Positions 34,604-44,947 of a stretch of 64,000 bases of DNA are shown piece by piece. A model generated the notes under the pieces. The model did no database searches, was not told the origin of the DNA, and saw only the letters and a program-made list of their open reading frames with translations. A program made the position numbers and the translations under genes. The DNA is from Simmondsia chinensis (lineage: Eukaryota; Streptophyta; Magnoliopsida; Caryophyllales; Simmondsiaceae): assembly GCA_018398585.1 (NCBI GenBank), contig JAGTTD010000013.1, forward strand, positions 5,056,492-5,120,491, written 5' to 3'. The stretch's first letter is position 1; every line of letters starts with the position of its first letter.

Positions 34604-34790
34604 ACAACAACAACAACAACAACAACAATCCCGGTGCCTGCAAGGGCTCCCGCAAAAGTAGGGTTTGAGGGGGTAGATATACACAGCCTTTGCCCTTCAG
34701 AAGGCTACCCTAAAGAGGGGCTATTTTCGAGGATCCTCAACCTGAGAAGCTTGTCCGCAGTATAGAGCACGAGATTGGAGGATCATATAT
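34604..34790 (-). mobile_element. SINE copy 11, full-length, non-5S head
   Basis: 187 bp, minus sense, bounded by a perfect 17-bp duplication TATTTTCATAAGTTCAT (34587-34603, 34791-34807). Tail (TTG)n. The 5' head of about 45 nt reads CCTCCAATCTCGTGCTC then TGCGGACAAGCTTCTCAGG and is not 5S rRNA. This copy defines the second head type. Confidence 0.92.
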
Positions 34791-34807
34791 TATTTTCATA
34801 AGTTCAT

Positions 34808-35834
34808 TGTCATTTTAAATGGCTGAAGTAATTTAAAAAATATATTTTTTTTCAAAACAAATAAAGTATATTTTATGTTTCACGTTAAGGAAAAAAAAAA
34901 AAAAAAAGCAAATATATCAAATTGCTATTTTATTTACAAGATAAAGCAAAACTAATTTTATATAAAAAATATGACATATTTTTTCAACTATATAAAACTA
35001 AAAGAGGATTTATAGGGAGTAAAATATGAGAAAAGGATCGGGTGGTAGATTAGAAATTGTACAGTACCACGGAAGTGAACATAAATCCTATAACAGGAGG
35101 TCATGCTAAATTCGGCCACCTCACGGCTTTCCTTACCAAGTAGAACGTCAATCTATCTTGAAAAACTACTAATTATTTCTTAAAAATAACGTGCAAAATC
35201 GTACCTTTAAAAATAAGCTTTCTAGCAATGCAAGAATCATGCTCTATGCGCAAATTATTTACCGACAACTTATTGAACGCTGTTGAACTCTCCATACATC
35301 AAAAAAAATAAAAAATAAAAAATCAACAGTTACTAAAACATACAAAATAAAGCTATCTTATTGTAAAATAATTATTACACTTTCTATTTTATCTCTTTAA
35401 AAGCTCTCAACTTATTTCCTCTTTAATTTTCAATAGAAAATAAGTTGTGGGTATCCGTAGGGCTTTTTTTTTTTTAAACTACTTCAAATGGCATGTTAAT
35501 ACATAATATTAACTTTGTATAACAATTCATCATTTATTTTATTTGCTCTTGGTTTGGAGCCCATTTTTTACCTTTACGTATCTAAAAAAGTAACACGTGA
35601 TTTACTGTAGCAGTTTTATGTTCGGAAAAAGTAAATACAAACGAGTGCTGATAATCGCAAAGAAAGGTAATGTGGAGAAGTTAACAAATAATGTAATGGC
35701 AAAGATTGTTGTCCTTTGTTAGGGTGACTAGAGAGTCTCGTCTTTATAACATGTGATAAAATTGACAGAATGCATGATTTGTGTTTATATAAATTCCTTT
35801 TGTCTCCACTATATTGGAGCCTTCTATGCTCTAC
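34808..35834. other. AT-rich intergenic DNA
   Basis: Several A runs. No gene or element boundary could be supported. Confidence 0.4.
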
Positions 35835-36387
35835 TAGGGATGGCAACGGGGAGGGGTGGGTAAGGGGGATGCCTCCTTCATACCCGTATCCACCATTCAA
35901 ATCCATACTCATACCCACCCCATTGGCCGCTACGGGTATAAAGTGGATACCCATACCCACCTTGGCAGGTATAAACCCATGCTATACCAGCCCCATCACC
36001 CGCATGTATATCCATTACCTGTCCTAATGTGGATACAAAACGATTATCCATATCCGTCTATATTAATTATTTAATAGTATTTTTAAAATTTCAATTATAT
36101 TTTTATAAACATTGATAAATAATTAAGGTAATTGAATTTAATCACATATTTTTCTAATTTAAAAGTTAACTACATATAAAATAAAATGGGTATGAAGAGC
36201 ATAAGGCGGGCTGATGTGGGTACGGAGCGAGCTGGAGCGTGTACAACCCAATAACCATACCCGCCCCATACTTGTGGTAGGTACACCGAACTCGTACCCG
36301 CTACACGCCTCACTTATGCCCATACCTATCTCAAATGGGGCGGGTATCCATGGATAACGGGTTTTACCCGCCCCATTACCAAACCTA
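35835..36387. mobile_element. GGGTA-rich non-autonomous hAT-like element
   Basis: Left end TAGGGATGGCAACGGGG, right end complementary to TAGGTTTGGTAATGGGGCGGG. The inner arms are built of inverted GGGTA/TACCC and ACCCGC words; the centre is AT-rich. The flanking octamers (TGCTCTAC, CAGTCGAC) do not match well, so the insertion signature is decayed. Confidence 0.6.
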
Positions 36388-37172
36388 CAGTCGACCCTTT
36401 CCTTTTCTTTTTTTTTTTCTCCCCCCTCTTTCTAGAACATATGTGTAATAAAAATAAATCTAGCATGGTGCATAAGGACCTGCTCACTCCCGTTTCCTAT
36501 TTGTAATTTTTTGTTTTAAAATTTGAAAACCGTATTTACAATGATGTTTTTTTTGGTTGCCTTTTCTTTTTAATTTTTTCTGCTTCTAAGTGAAAACTGA
36601 AAATAAAAAAATAGAAAAAATCATTTTCAACACCTAGCTTTTAACATTTGAAAATTGAACTATAAGTAAAAACCAAAACCAGCTAAGGCCTAAATAAGAT
36701 GTACTTGTAATAAGATTGGTTGATGGGGAAGTGAGAGAAGAGAAAATTGACAAAAGTGAGAGAGGAATAGGGTTTAACGATGGGTATCCATCTGATACAC
36801 TTAACTTAGCGTACCATAATATATACATATACCCTCCATAATGGTTTTAGAGGGTAACGACATATTTTTAGTCCCTTTCTAAGAGAAGGACAACATAAGA
36901 TACTTTATATTGAGCGGATAATAAGATCCAAACACATGTTACTCACAATTTGGGATGGAATTATTACCATTATACTAGCTCTCACTGACGACATGATGTC
37001 ATGAATCTGACTCCATGCAAGTGTTTTGGGAAGAGAAATTTAGGGTTTGAGGAGGAGAGAGAAAACAAGGAGGACTTTAGGGAAGAAGAAGAAGAAGAAG
37101 AAAGGAATTGAGAGAGAGTAAGTATGAGATTTTCATTAATTGCATGCCTCTTCCAATACAACTCAATCACTA
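36388..37172. other. Intergenic, no gene supported
   Basis: Contains a short (GAA)n tract at about 37084-37103 and C/T-rich runs. No coding gene seen. Confidence 0.4.
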
Positions 37173-37858
37173 TTTATATGTAGGGGTGTAAATGAGCTGA
37201 GCCGAGCCCGAGCTCATTAGGCTCGAGGCTCGGCTCGTCAACATTTAGATCGGCTGGGTATAGGCTCGAGTCGAGCCCGAGCCCGGCTCACCACGAGTTC
37301 GAGCTTAAGCTTATCTCACTTGAAGTCACCCACCTTACCTTATTTTTGTTTAATTACTCAACTAAGCCTGAATTTTAAATTGCAAACTAATAATTTCTAT
37401 AAGAAATAATATAAAAATGTAAAAAATAGAAGCAAGATAAATAAATTAACATATATCTTAAAAAAACTAATATTAGAGTGCAGATAATATAAACTAATAT
37501 ATAGAATTACTGCAAGACAAATAAATCAAACATAAAAAATTATTTGATTTGACTTGCACCTAAAAAAACAAAAACAAGCCTTGGACAAAAAATAAAAGTC
37601 AAAAATAATTCAATAAAAGATGAAAAATAATAGAAAACATACCAACTTTTTAATTTGAATTACATAGCATAAAAGATTAATATATATATCAAAATGTGTT
37701 TTACATAAAGTATAAAAGGGTTCATTTTTGTTCATAAGGGAGTGCATGAAACTAAATTTTAACAATTTATACGCTTTTTTATTTTTAATTTAGAGGATAA
37801 ACAAATATTTAAAATACATATTTTACTCTTGAAATATGTAAAGACAAGCATGTGCAGC

Positions 37859-40800
37859 TAGTGGTGGCTGTGGGCCGGGACCGGCCCGGGACCAGGCCCG
37901 GGCCCGCTAGCCCAGCCCGGCCTTTTTAACTAAATTAAAAAAAAATAAAAAATACATAGTCATTTTGTACTAAAATTATTATAATTCATTGATAAATAAT
38001 ATAAGATATAAATATATTTCTTTCCAAATATACATGTTCAAAAAAAATAATACTAAATATATATAATAAATAAAATACAATATACAACAAGTAATTATCA
38101 AAAAAATATTAGTAAATAAATAACGTATCAAATATAAATACAAAGTTGGGGCCTAATATTTAAAAATATAAATTTATTTATCAAAAAATATAAAGTTTGA
38201 CATATGGAGTGTGCGGTCATCTTTTGACGTAAATATTTGAAAGTAAATAATTAACATACAAAAGTCTTGAATCTTGATATCAGTCATATCGGGGGGTTTC
38301 TACGCCATCATTTGACGTATCAGTTGTGCGGTCGTCTTCTTCATCGCTCGATGAATTCATCTTCTTTCTCTGTTGATCTCTTGCCTCAGCTAGCAGCCAA
38401 TCCTTCAAGCACACGGACATCTCCAAGCTCGACGGCGATAGCTTCGCCCTCTTCGTTCCAAGCAACCTGCCACCAAGACTGAAAGCACACTCCGATGCTA
38501 CTGAAGACACCGGACAACTTAGTATATCACGTGCCATGGTGGAAAGCACGGGATACTGGGTTTGGTTTGTGTTCCACCATTGTAAGAAATCAAAATTCGG
38601 GTTGGCCGGCGGCCCGAAAATATGGACCATCGATGTCTGCAAATAATAATCTAACTCGTCACATGATGTGGGGGCTGCTGTGGGCGTAAATTGCTCCAAC
38701 AATTTCCACGAATATGACGTGTGTGAACTACTTCCACTAGATGTGGAAGATCCTACTGCAGCAGTACTAGGATTATTGGACGCTCATTGACGGGAATATT
38801 GAGAAAATAAACTATGCAAGTCGTTATCGACATCGGCAATGAAAGTATCGATATTAAGAGAAGGATTCAAATACGTGAAAAAATGTTGGCAAAACAAGTT
38901 GAAACCTGAGCGTTTACAACGAGGGTCTAAAATAGTTGCAAAGCAGTAAGTAAGAGGTAGTTCAGAAAAATATTTGGCAAGCTTTTCTTTCATTGCCGCA
39001 ATCAATCCGAACAAAATGGGGTTGGATTGATTACTCACCATCCAATTTACAATATCAAGCAATGTTGATATTGCTTGAGGCATGGTCGGATAGTAGCAAC
39101 CCAAAAAAATGTTGTCGCGTCTTTAAACATGCTAAAAAATTTACAAATTTCATCTATTATCTCCCAATGTATTCCATCCAGGTTGTAATCGCGCCATTCT
39201 ACACGATTTTCCTGGGCAAATTCCATCAGAGCGTCTTTGTATGGTAGAATGCGCTCTAACATTACTACCGTAGACGACCACCTAGTCTTGGAGTCTAATT
39301 TAAATTGTTTATATTCTATATTATGCAACCTACATACATTTTTAAATCTTTTTTTCCTAGCGATGGATGCTTTAATTGATATTAATACAGATCTTAAGGT
39401 GGCAAGGGATGCGTCTATAAGATCTAAACCATCCATTACCATTAAATGCAAAATGTGACAGATGCAACGAATATGAAAACACTTCCCACCTAACATGGGT
39501 CTCATTTTCCTAATTAAATGTGCTACGGATGCAGTGTTATTGGAAGCATTATCAAACGTAATACTGAAGATACGTTGTTCTATGCCCCAATCGCGGACTG
39601 CCGACATAATCGCACCCGTATGGGGGCAATCTAAAAGCCCAAAATGAATTATTCTCTTCTGGATGATGAAGGATTCATCGGTCCAGTGTGCCGTTATGCA
39701 CATATAAGGTTGGCTGGGTTTGGACGTCCATACGTCCGACGTCAACGAGAACATGCTCGTATTCGTCACAAAAAGTGTATGTATCCCAATTTTAAGATTG
39801 TGGTACAACGCAAAAGCGTCCCGCTTTACAGTGTTCCGAGGAATCCTCACAATTGCGGGGTTCACATTTCGTTGGAGGTAGTCGACGAAATGTGGGTTTT
39901 CGCCGGTACTAAAAGGCCTTTCACTCAAAATTATATATTTAGCTAGCCCCCTACGGTTGCTCTCCTGAGAGAACCTAAAATTAGCAAGTGCACTGGTCAC
40001 TTGCTGTACTAAACGTTGTTGGCTCTTTTTCGGGAATTGCTCGGGGTGGCACCTAAGTATATGTCTATTTAGTGTGCCCGTCCCACTGCCGGGTTGATGG
40101 CTAAAATTCTTATGTGGGTCACATAATTTACAGGTTACTTTATTAGTTGTCTTATTAAGGGTAAAGTGCTTCCATACCCCACTAGTTGTACGCCTACTAG
40201 TCAAGGTGCTAGTTTCAGGCTGGGCATCTGTGGTGGGGGTGGGTTCCTCATCAGTTTGTGAGTCTCCAACCCCACCACTACCTGACTCATGATAATCTTG
40301 TGGTTGTGAAAAGTTATAATCTATGCTATCATCAGGGTATTGGGGTGTTGGGTCTGGTTGTATAAAAGCTCGTTCTTCAGTATCAAGTAAGACAATTCTA
40401 GTCCTTTTTGGGATTCTGGGTGGCCGAGAAGAGCTAGAACTAGCACGACCGGCTCCAGATGATAAAGAGTTGTGTGCCATATTAGTATAAATGATTATTA
40501 TTTATAAAATGCAAGTAGTAATGTAAATTAAATAACTAAAAATGCGAATCAAAAAAAATTATGATACTAAAATTACCGAAACGAGAGAACAATGAAATTC
40601 ACACTTCAGCCAAATACTTTACGAACTTCGAACTTTAGAGCACAATTTTGCAATTAGCAAATTAGAGAAGATGGGAGATGATGAATGTATAAAGAGAGAA
40701 GAGAGAATTGAAGATTTTGTGAGCAAATGAGTTGGGGATGTTTAAGTATTTATGAAAAAAAAATATATAATTTTTTTTTTTTTTTTTTTTTTTTTGTAAT

Positions 40801-40966
40801 AAAAGAGCCGTTGGCTCTTTTGGGCCGGGCCGGGCCTGGCCCGGCCCAGGCCCTAAAAAAAAAGTCCCGAAAAGGACTATAAACTGGCCGGGCCGGGCTG
40901 GGCCATAAACGGGCCAGGCCGGGCAGAGCCGATTTCCGGGCCGACCCGGCCCGTTGGCCGCCACTA
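37859..40966 (-). mobile_element. hAT DNA transposon, nearly complete, nested
   Basis: 3108 bp. Terminal repeats TAGTGGTGGC and TAGTGGCGGC (right end read in reverse), flanked by an 8-bp duplication TGTGCAGC (37851-37858, 40967-40974). Subterminal regions are rich in GGCCCGGGCCGGG-like palindromic words on both sides. The transposase reads on the minus strand and is damaged. Clean ends and duplications suggest fairly recent insertion. Confidence 0.93.
38280..40480 (-). pseudogene. hAT transposase (BED finger, RNase H-like, dimerisation), broken
   Basis: The first segment (40480-39047) starts MAHNSL. It has a Ser/Pro-rich N terminus, a BED zinc finger (VWKHF, CKLC, TLNRHILRCH; about residues 100-145) and the RNase H-like core (LTSDVWTS, ITFDNASNN). 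The frame slips at an A run near 39100-39106 and resumes in the segment 39104-38784 (LDPRCKR). A TGA at about 38790 stops it. The C-terminal dimerisation domain follows in the same frame down to 38280 (FDFLQWW, PVSSVASECAFS). One frameshift plus one stop make it non-functional, though every domain of a ricesleeper/Ac-type transposase is still present. Confidence 0.92.
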
Positions 40967-41332
40967 TGTGCAGCATGGGAGTCTTAACATCAGCATTGGA
41001 ATTTACATACTTGTATGTACATTTAATTACCCCTTTTTCCATAAACAATTTGTAACATTTATTTAATACTAGTAATTATAATATTTAAAACTTTAATTAC
41101 CACTAATGTGAATGAGTAGTTAAATAAACATTGTATAACATATACTACTTTTTTATATTTAGGCTCATTTAGGCTCGCGAGCTCACAAGCTCAAGCTTTA
41201 TATGGCTTGGGCTCGGCTTGTTTAGCTTAACGAGCCAGCTCAGCTCAGCTCAGCTCGAGCTTGTAACGAGCCGAGCTATATGAGCTTTATGCCCACGAGC
41301 CGGCTCGACTGATTGACAGCCCTATTTATATG

Positions 41333-42012
41333 TAATACACCATAACAACCCTAATGCCTATATAAGTATAGCTAACTAAATCATAATAATCCAATATCCC
41401 TTCAAACTAACTATACAATCCCTAACCAATTGACGTAAGTACAAGTATGCCAATGTAAGTACAAGCTAATTCTAATTCAATTCACAAAATGATCTCAATA
41501 CATGAACACATGACTAAACCTTTCTTATGTTATCTAGCTATATTTTGTATTATTGTTATTTTTTTTTTTAATTCATAAGGGGAATTATTAATTTTTTAGG
41601 TAGGACCACAACTTAAAGAAAGAAAAATTGGCGAACTTTAAATTCAAAACATAATCGAAAAGAGGCGAGAACCACCAAGTGAACCCGAGGAGGCAAGTAC
41701 GACATGTCGACCTCAATTATGTAGCCTTTGATATTAGAATATAAATCCAATTTTAGAGACGGTAACATGCGTCATGTAATGTGCCTTTTTCATGTCGTCT
41801 GTAACATTCAATAAATACAAATACAGGATTATGAGAAATAGTACGGTGAATTATTGTGGGGCTGATCTATCACATTAATGATGGTCATATAAATGCACAT
41901 GATATGCAAAATTGTAACACATTCAAGCTCGACCAACGGAGTTGATATGTATGAGTCTAATTAAGGTTCTATTTCAAAATTAATTGGCATGGAGTAATCC
42001 ATTAGGTTTATA
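41333..42012. other. AT-rich intergenic DNA
   Basis: No gene. The stretch just left of 42013 (AATTGGCATGGAGTAATCC) matches repeated phrases at about 56600 and 58360 in the lipoxygenase introns, so it is probably an old retroelement piece. Confidence 0.4.
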
Positions 42013-42339
42013 TGTTAATCTCTTCTTTCCTACAACTTCGAAATGGGATTCACATTTGATTCACGCATGGAGTTCTTAACACTCCCCCTCACATGAGTCT
42101 TCAACTATCATAGCCTTCGCCTTCTCTAGTTCCATTGGGAATTACATCCAATTCACTAGAGAGGTCATCCCCTCTTTTCGAGGACATGGTGCGCCAAACA
42201 ATAACTTGGGATCGTTCACCAGCTTTGATACAATGTTAATTTCACTAGGACAAAGGCCCTAACCATGATAGTTAGCATGTGGAGTTCCTACAACTCTTCT
42301 GTAAGATTCACATTTAACTCATATATGAAATTCTTAACA
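42013..42339 (-). mobile_element. TRIM/LARD-like miniature LTR element, candidate
   Basis: Two similar TG...CA segments end in AATTCTTAACA / AGTTCTTAACA (42013-42081 and 42234-42339). Between them lies a pyrimidine-rich CTCCCCCTC tract next to the first (a minus-strand polypurine tract) and CCAGCTTTGATACAATG next to the second (a minus-strand primer site close to TTGGTATCAAAGC). No coding capacity. The repeats differ in length, so the structure is decayed. Confidence 0.45.
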
Positions 42340-42589
42340 TTACGTTAAATTTGTTTAGAAATTATCCTTAACTGAATCACATGACTATATGTATAGAAAT
42401 ATTCGGTTAATAGTCGATTATGCAGAAGAAAAATCTATTCAAGTACAGTCAGTCTTCATTTGATTCGTGAGAAGGCTTCTTGCATCCCTGTTTTTATCGC
42501 TTCCTTACATAAATGGATAAGGATGATTTAAAAGGAAAATATCTTTCTCCATAAAAAAATAAATGAAATTTGTTATATCTCCTAGAAAC

Positions 42590-43192
42590 TTATTAAAATA
42601 GACAAAATCTAAAAATATAAAAACACATTGAAATATGAAAACTTACTAAATATAATAAAATCTAAAAGATAATAAATATCCAGAAAATATAAAAGTTACA
42701 AACTATATTTAAATTCAGCCATATCCAAATATCCCTTCGAATCTCGTATTGCATTATACGCTCAATTGAGATTTAAGACTTGAGACCCTACATACTTGAG
42801 CTTGACTAGTCCTTGGACTTGGCTCATTGACACTCTAATGGCTATAAATAATTGACAACAATAATAAGAACAACATATTCAATGCCTCGAGGGCTCCTGC
42901 ATAAGCAGGGTCTGGAAAGGGTGGGATGTACGCAGCCTTATCCCTTTAGGATGATACCCTAATAAGAAACTGTTTTCGAGGATTCATACTATAAATAATA
43001 GAATCAACATATAATAATGATATAATATTATCAATTCATGTCCCAAAAAAAAAAAATATTATCAATTCAATAAGTTTATATATTGATCAGTCAAATTGGG
43101 TAAATAAAGTACTTTCCATTTATTTAATGAGCTAGATCATAGTTTAAACTAAAATCTTCCATCAATCTACTGGAAATCAAAGGAAATATGCA
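42590..43192 (+). other. Diverged duplicate of the lipoxygenase upstream region
   Basis: Aligns by eye with 49660-50832. Shared phrases include TATTAAAATAGACAAAAT, AATATAAAAGTTACAAA, TCCAAATATCCC, TTGGACTTGGCTCA and, at the 3' end, TACTTTCCATTTAT, ACTAAAATCTTCCAT and GGAAATCAAA. The lipoxygenase TATA box position corresponds to TTTATTTAATG here. SINE copy 12 interrupts it. No lipoxygenase exon follows, so only promoter sequence was copied or survives. Confidence 0.65.
42853..42988 (-). mobile_element. SINE copy 12, 5'-truncated
   Basis: Minus sense. CAATGCCTCGAGGGCTCC to GATGTACGCAGCCTTATCCC and TTTTCGAGGATTCAT. Flanked by CTATAAATAAT (42842-42852 and 42989-42999), an 11-bp target duplication. 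Confidence 0.85.
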
Positions 43193-44094
43193 AACTTATT
43201 AAAATATATAAAATCTTCAGTATAACCATATTTAAATGTATAAAACCAATTATTTTTGTTAATGAGACAAAAGGGAACTTCTAGTATCTTCATTAAAAAT
43301 ATTTCAAAAAGTAAATTTTCGAAATGGAAATGCCTTCCTTCAACTACCAATATAGACAAATTATTAGTGATCCGAGGTGAGAAATTTATAACAAAAAGAG
43401 AGAATCCATAAGAAAGAAATCCCGAGTCACCTAATAATTTCTCACCCTGTAAGTCCTTTGCAAAACATCCTTTATAAAGGGACCATATTCTCATTCGGTA
43501 TCTACTCTCCCTTGTTCCCGCAACTTTTATTATTATAAACATAAAAAATATCTACATTCTAATAAACATATGCTCGCAATAAATCTAGAATAAAATAATT
43601 AGTTGCTATTATATTTCTTAGATAATTTCCCTAGTTGTTAATTCTAAGAAGATTTGAATAATATTTTAAATTATCGAACATACACGCGGTACATGCTTTG
43701 TCATAAATGAGGAGAACCTAGTATGAATTAACTACTTGACTGTCACAATAAATGAATTAAATATTTCACCTTAAATAAGAAAACAATTAAATTAAATAAT
43801 ATTGAATCAGATCATATATTATATTATTATATGAATCATTAAATGTGAAGGTTAGAATCAGGTTCCTTTGTTTTTCTTTATTAGAGTGTGGTAACTAATG
43901 TTCCTTGTCAACCTCAGGCATCACTGTCAGTGCTCATTTGTTTAAAGACAATGTTAACTGTAATTTGGGTCGGGATCGGGTGCTGTGGATCCCCCTTTTT
44001 CTCTCTCCTCTCCTTTTCACACCACCAACAGCATCGGATTTCAGCCCATAGTAATTTTTGTACCCCAATTAAATATACAAAAATAAATGGCAAT
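43193..44094. other. Intergenic, no gene supported
   Basis: AT-rich. An open minus-strand frame in 43177-43542 has no recognisable domain and no splice partners, so it is not called a gene. Confidence 0.4.
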
Positions 44095-44285
44095 CGGGGT
44101 GTCTATGAGTCCAGTCAAGTCAAAGCTCGTCAGGGTTGAGACTTGGCTTGTCCGCATCTAGTTAGACTCAGCTCAACTCGGTTGAGCTCGAATTTAGTCC
44201 ATTGAGTTGTTTAGGCTTATTTAAATTCATTCCAAACTCGTTAAGGCTCGAGCTTAGCTGTTAGGCTCAAATTAGGCTCAATTGG
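44095..44285. mobile_element. Fragment of GCTCGAG-rich hAT-like element
   Basis: Starts near GGGGTGTCTATGAG, then AAAGCTCGTCAGG, TTGAGCTCG and GAGGCTCAAATTAGGCTC words. It resembles a degraded end of the family at 37181. No boundaries. Confidence 0.35.
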
Positions 44286-44469
44286 ATATATTTAAGCGAA
44301 TAAATTGTGTTAAAATCGGTACATGTGAGACAAGGGGAAGAGGAAGGAAGAAAAGAGAAGAAGAGAGACGAGAGGAGAGAAAAAGAGAGAATTTAGGAAA
44401 ATATAATTTAAACTCGATTACATCTTGCTGCCAATTTTCTAATATATCTAGATAAATAAAATATATAAT

Positions 44470-44860
44470 TGTGCGGAAATAAACAATATATTCGGATCTG
44501 GATCGAATCAAATACCACGACAATAACGAGAAATAATCGGACTAAAAGAGAAACGAAACAATAGACACAAGGATTTACGTGGAAACCCCTTTACAATTGA
44601 AAGGGGAGAAAACCACGGGCGAAGATCGGAGCTTTTATTATTGAACAAAAGAAGAAGACGAATTACAAAGATTCTCTCAGAACGCTCAATTTATTAGTGC
44701 GGCGCCACGCAAGGGAAGCCTCTCTTTGACTTTGGATACATAATGACGAACCCCTACGTTCCTTTATATAGGCCGCGTAAAACCTAATTCTCGATCGATC
44801 GGGGTCTTCACGGCACTTCTTCTTTATGCGCCAAGTATATTTTGAGACATAAACCTAACA
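44470..44860 (-). repeat. 3' LTR of Copia copy C (391 bp, internal deletion)
   Basis: Exactly 104 bp shorter than the 5' LTR. It retains a single CGATCGATCG (44792-44801) where the 5' LTR has a cluster. The distance between the first and last palindrome of the 5' LTR (49252 to 49356) is also 104 bp, so the deletion runs repeat to repeat. Confidence 0.93.
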
Positions 44861-44947
44861 AATCTCCACCTTGGCTCAAAATCAACATCAACAATAAACA
44901 AAACCCACCTTCTCCACAAACGCCCCCTCAACCGGGGCTAACATACA

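Larger units (their letters stand above)
37181..41324. mobile_element. Non-autonomous hAT-like element, host of a nested hAT
   Basis: Ends TAGGGGTGTAAATGAGC and, at the right, the complement of TAGGGCTGTCAATCAG. It is flanked by an 8-bp duplication TTTATATG (37173-37180, 41325-41332). Subterminal arms of about 150 bp are full of inverted GAGCTCG/GCTCGAG words. Without the nested element and its extra duplication the host element is about 1028 bp and non-coding. Confidence 0.88.

Noticed and set aside
43177..43542. 121-aa minus-strand open frame
   Set aside because: No motif, no neighbours that could be exons, and the 5' side lies beside the duplicated lipoxygenase promoter; insufficient for a gene call.
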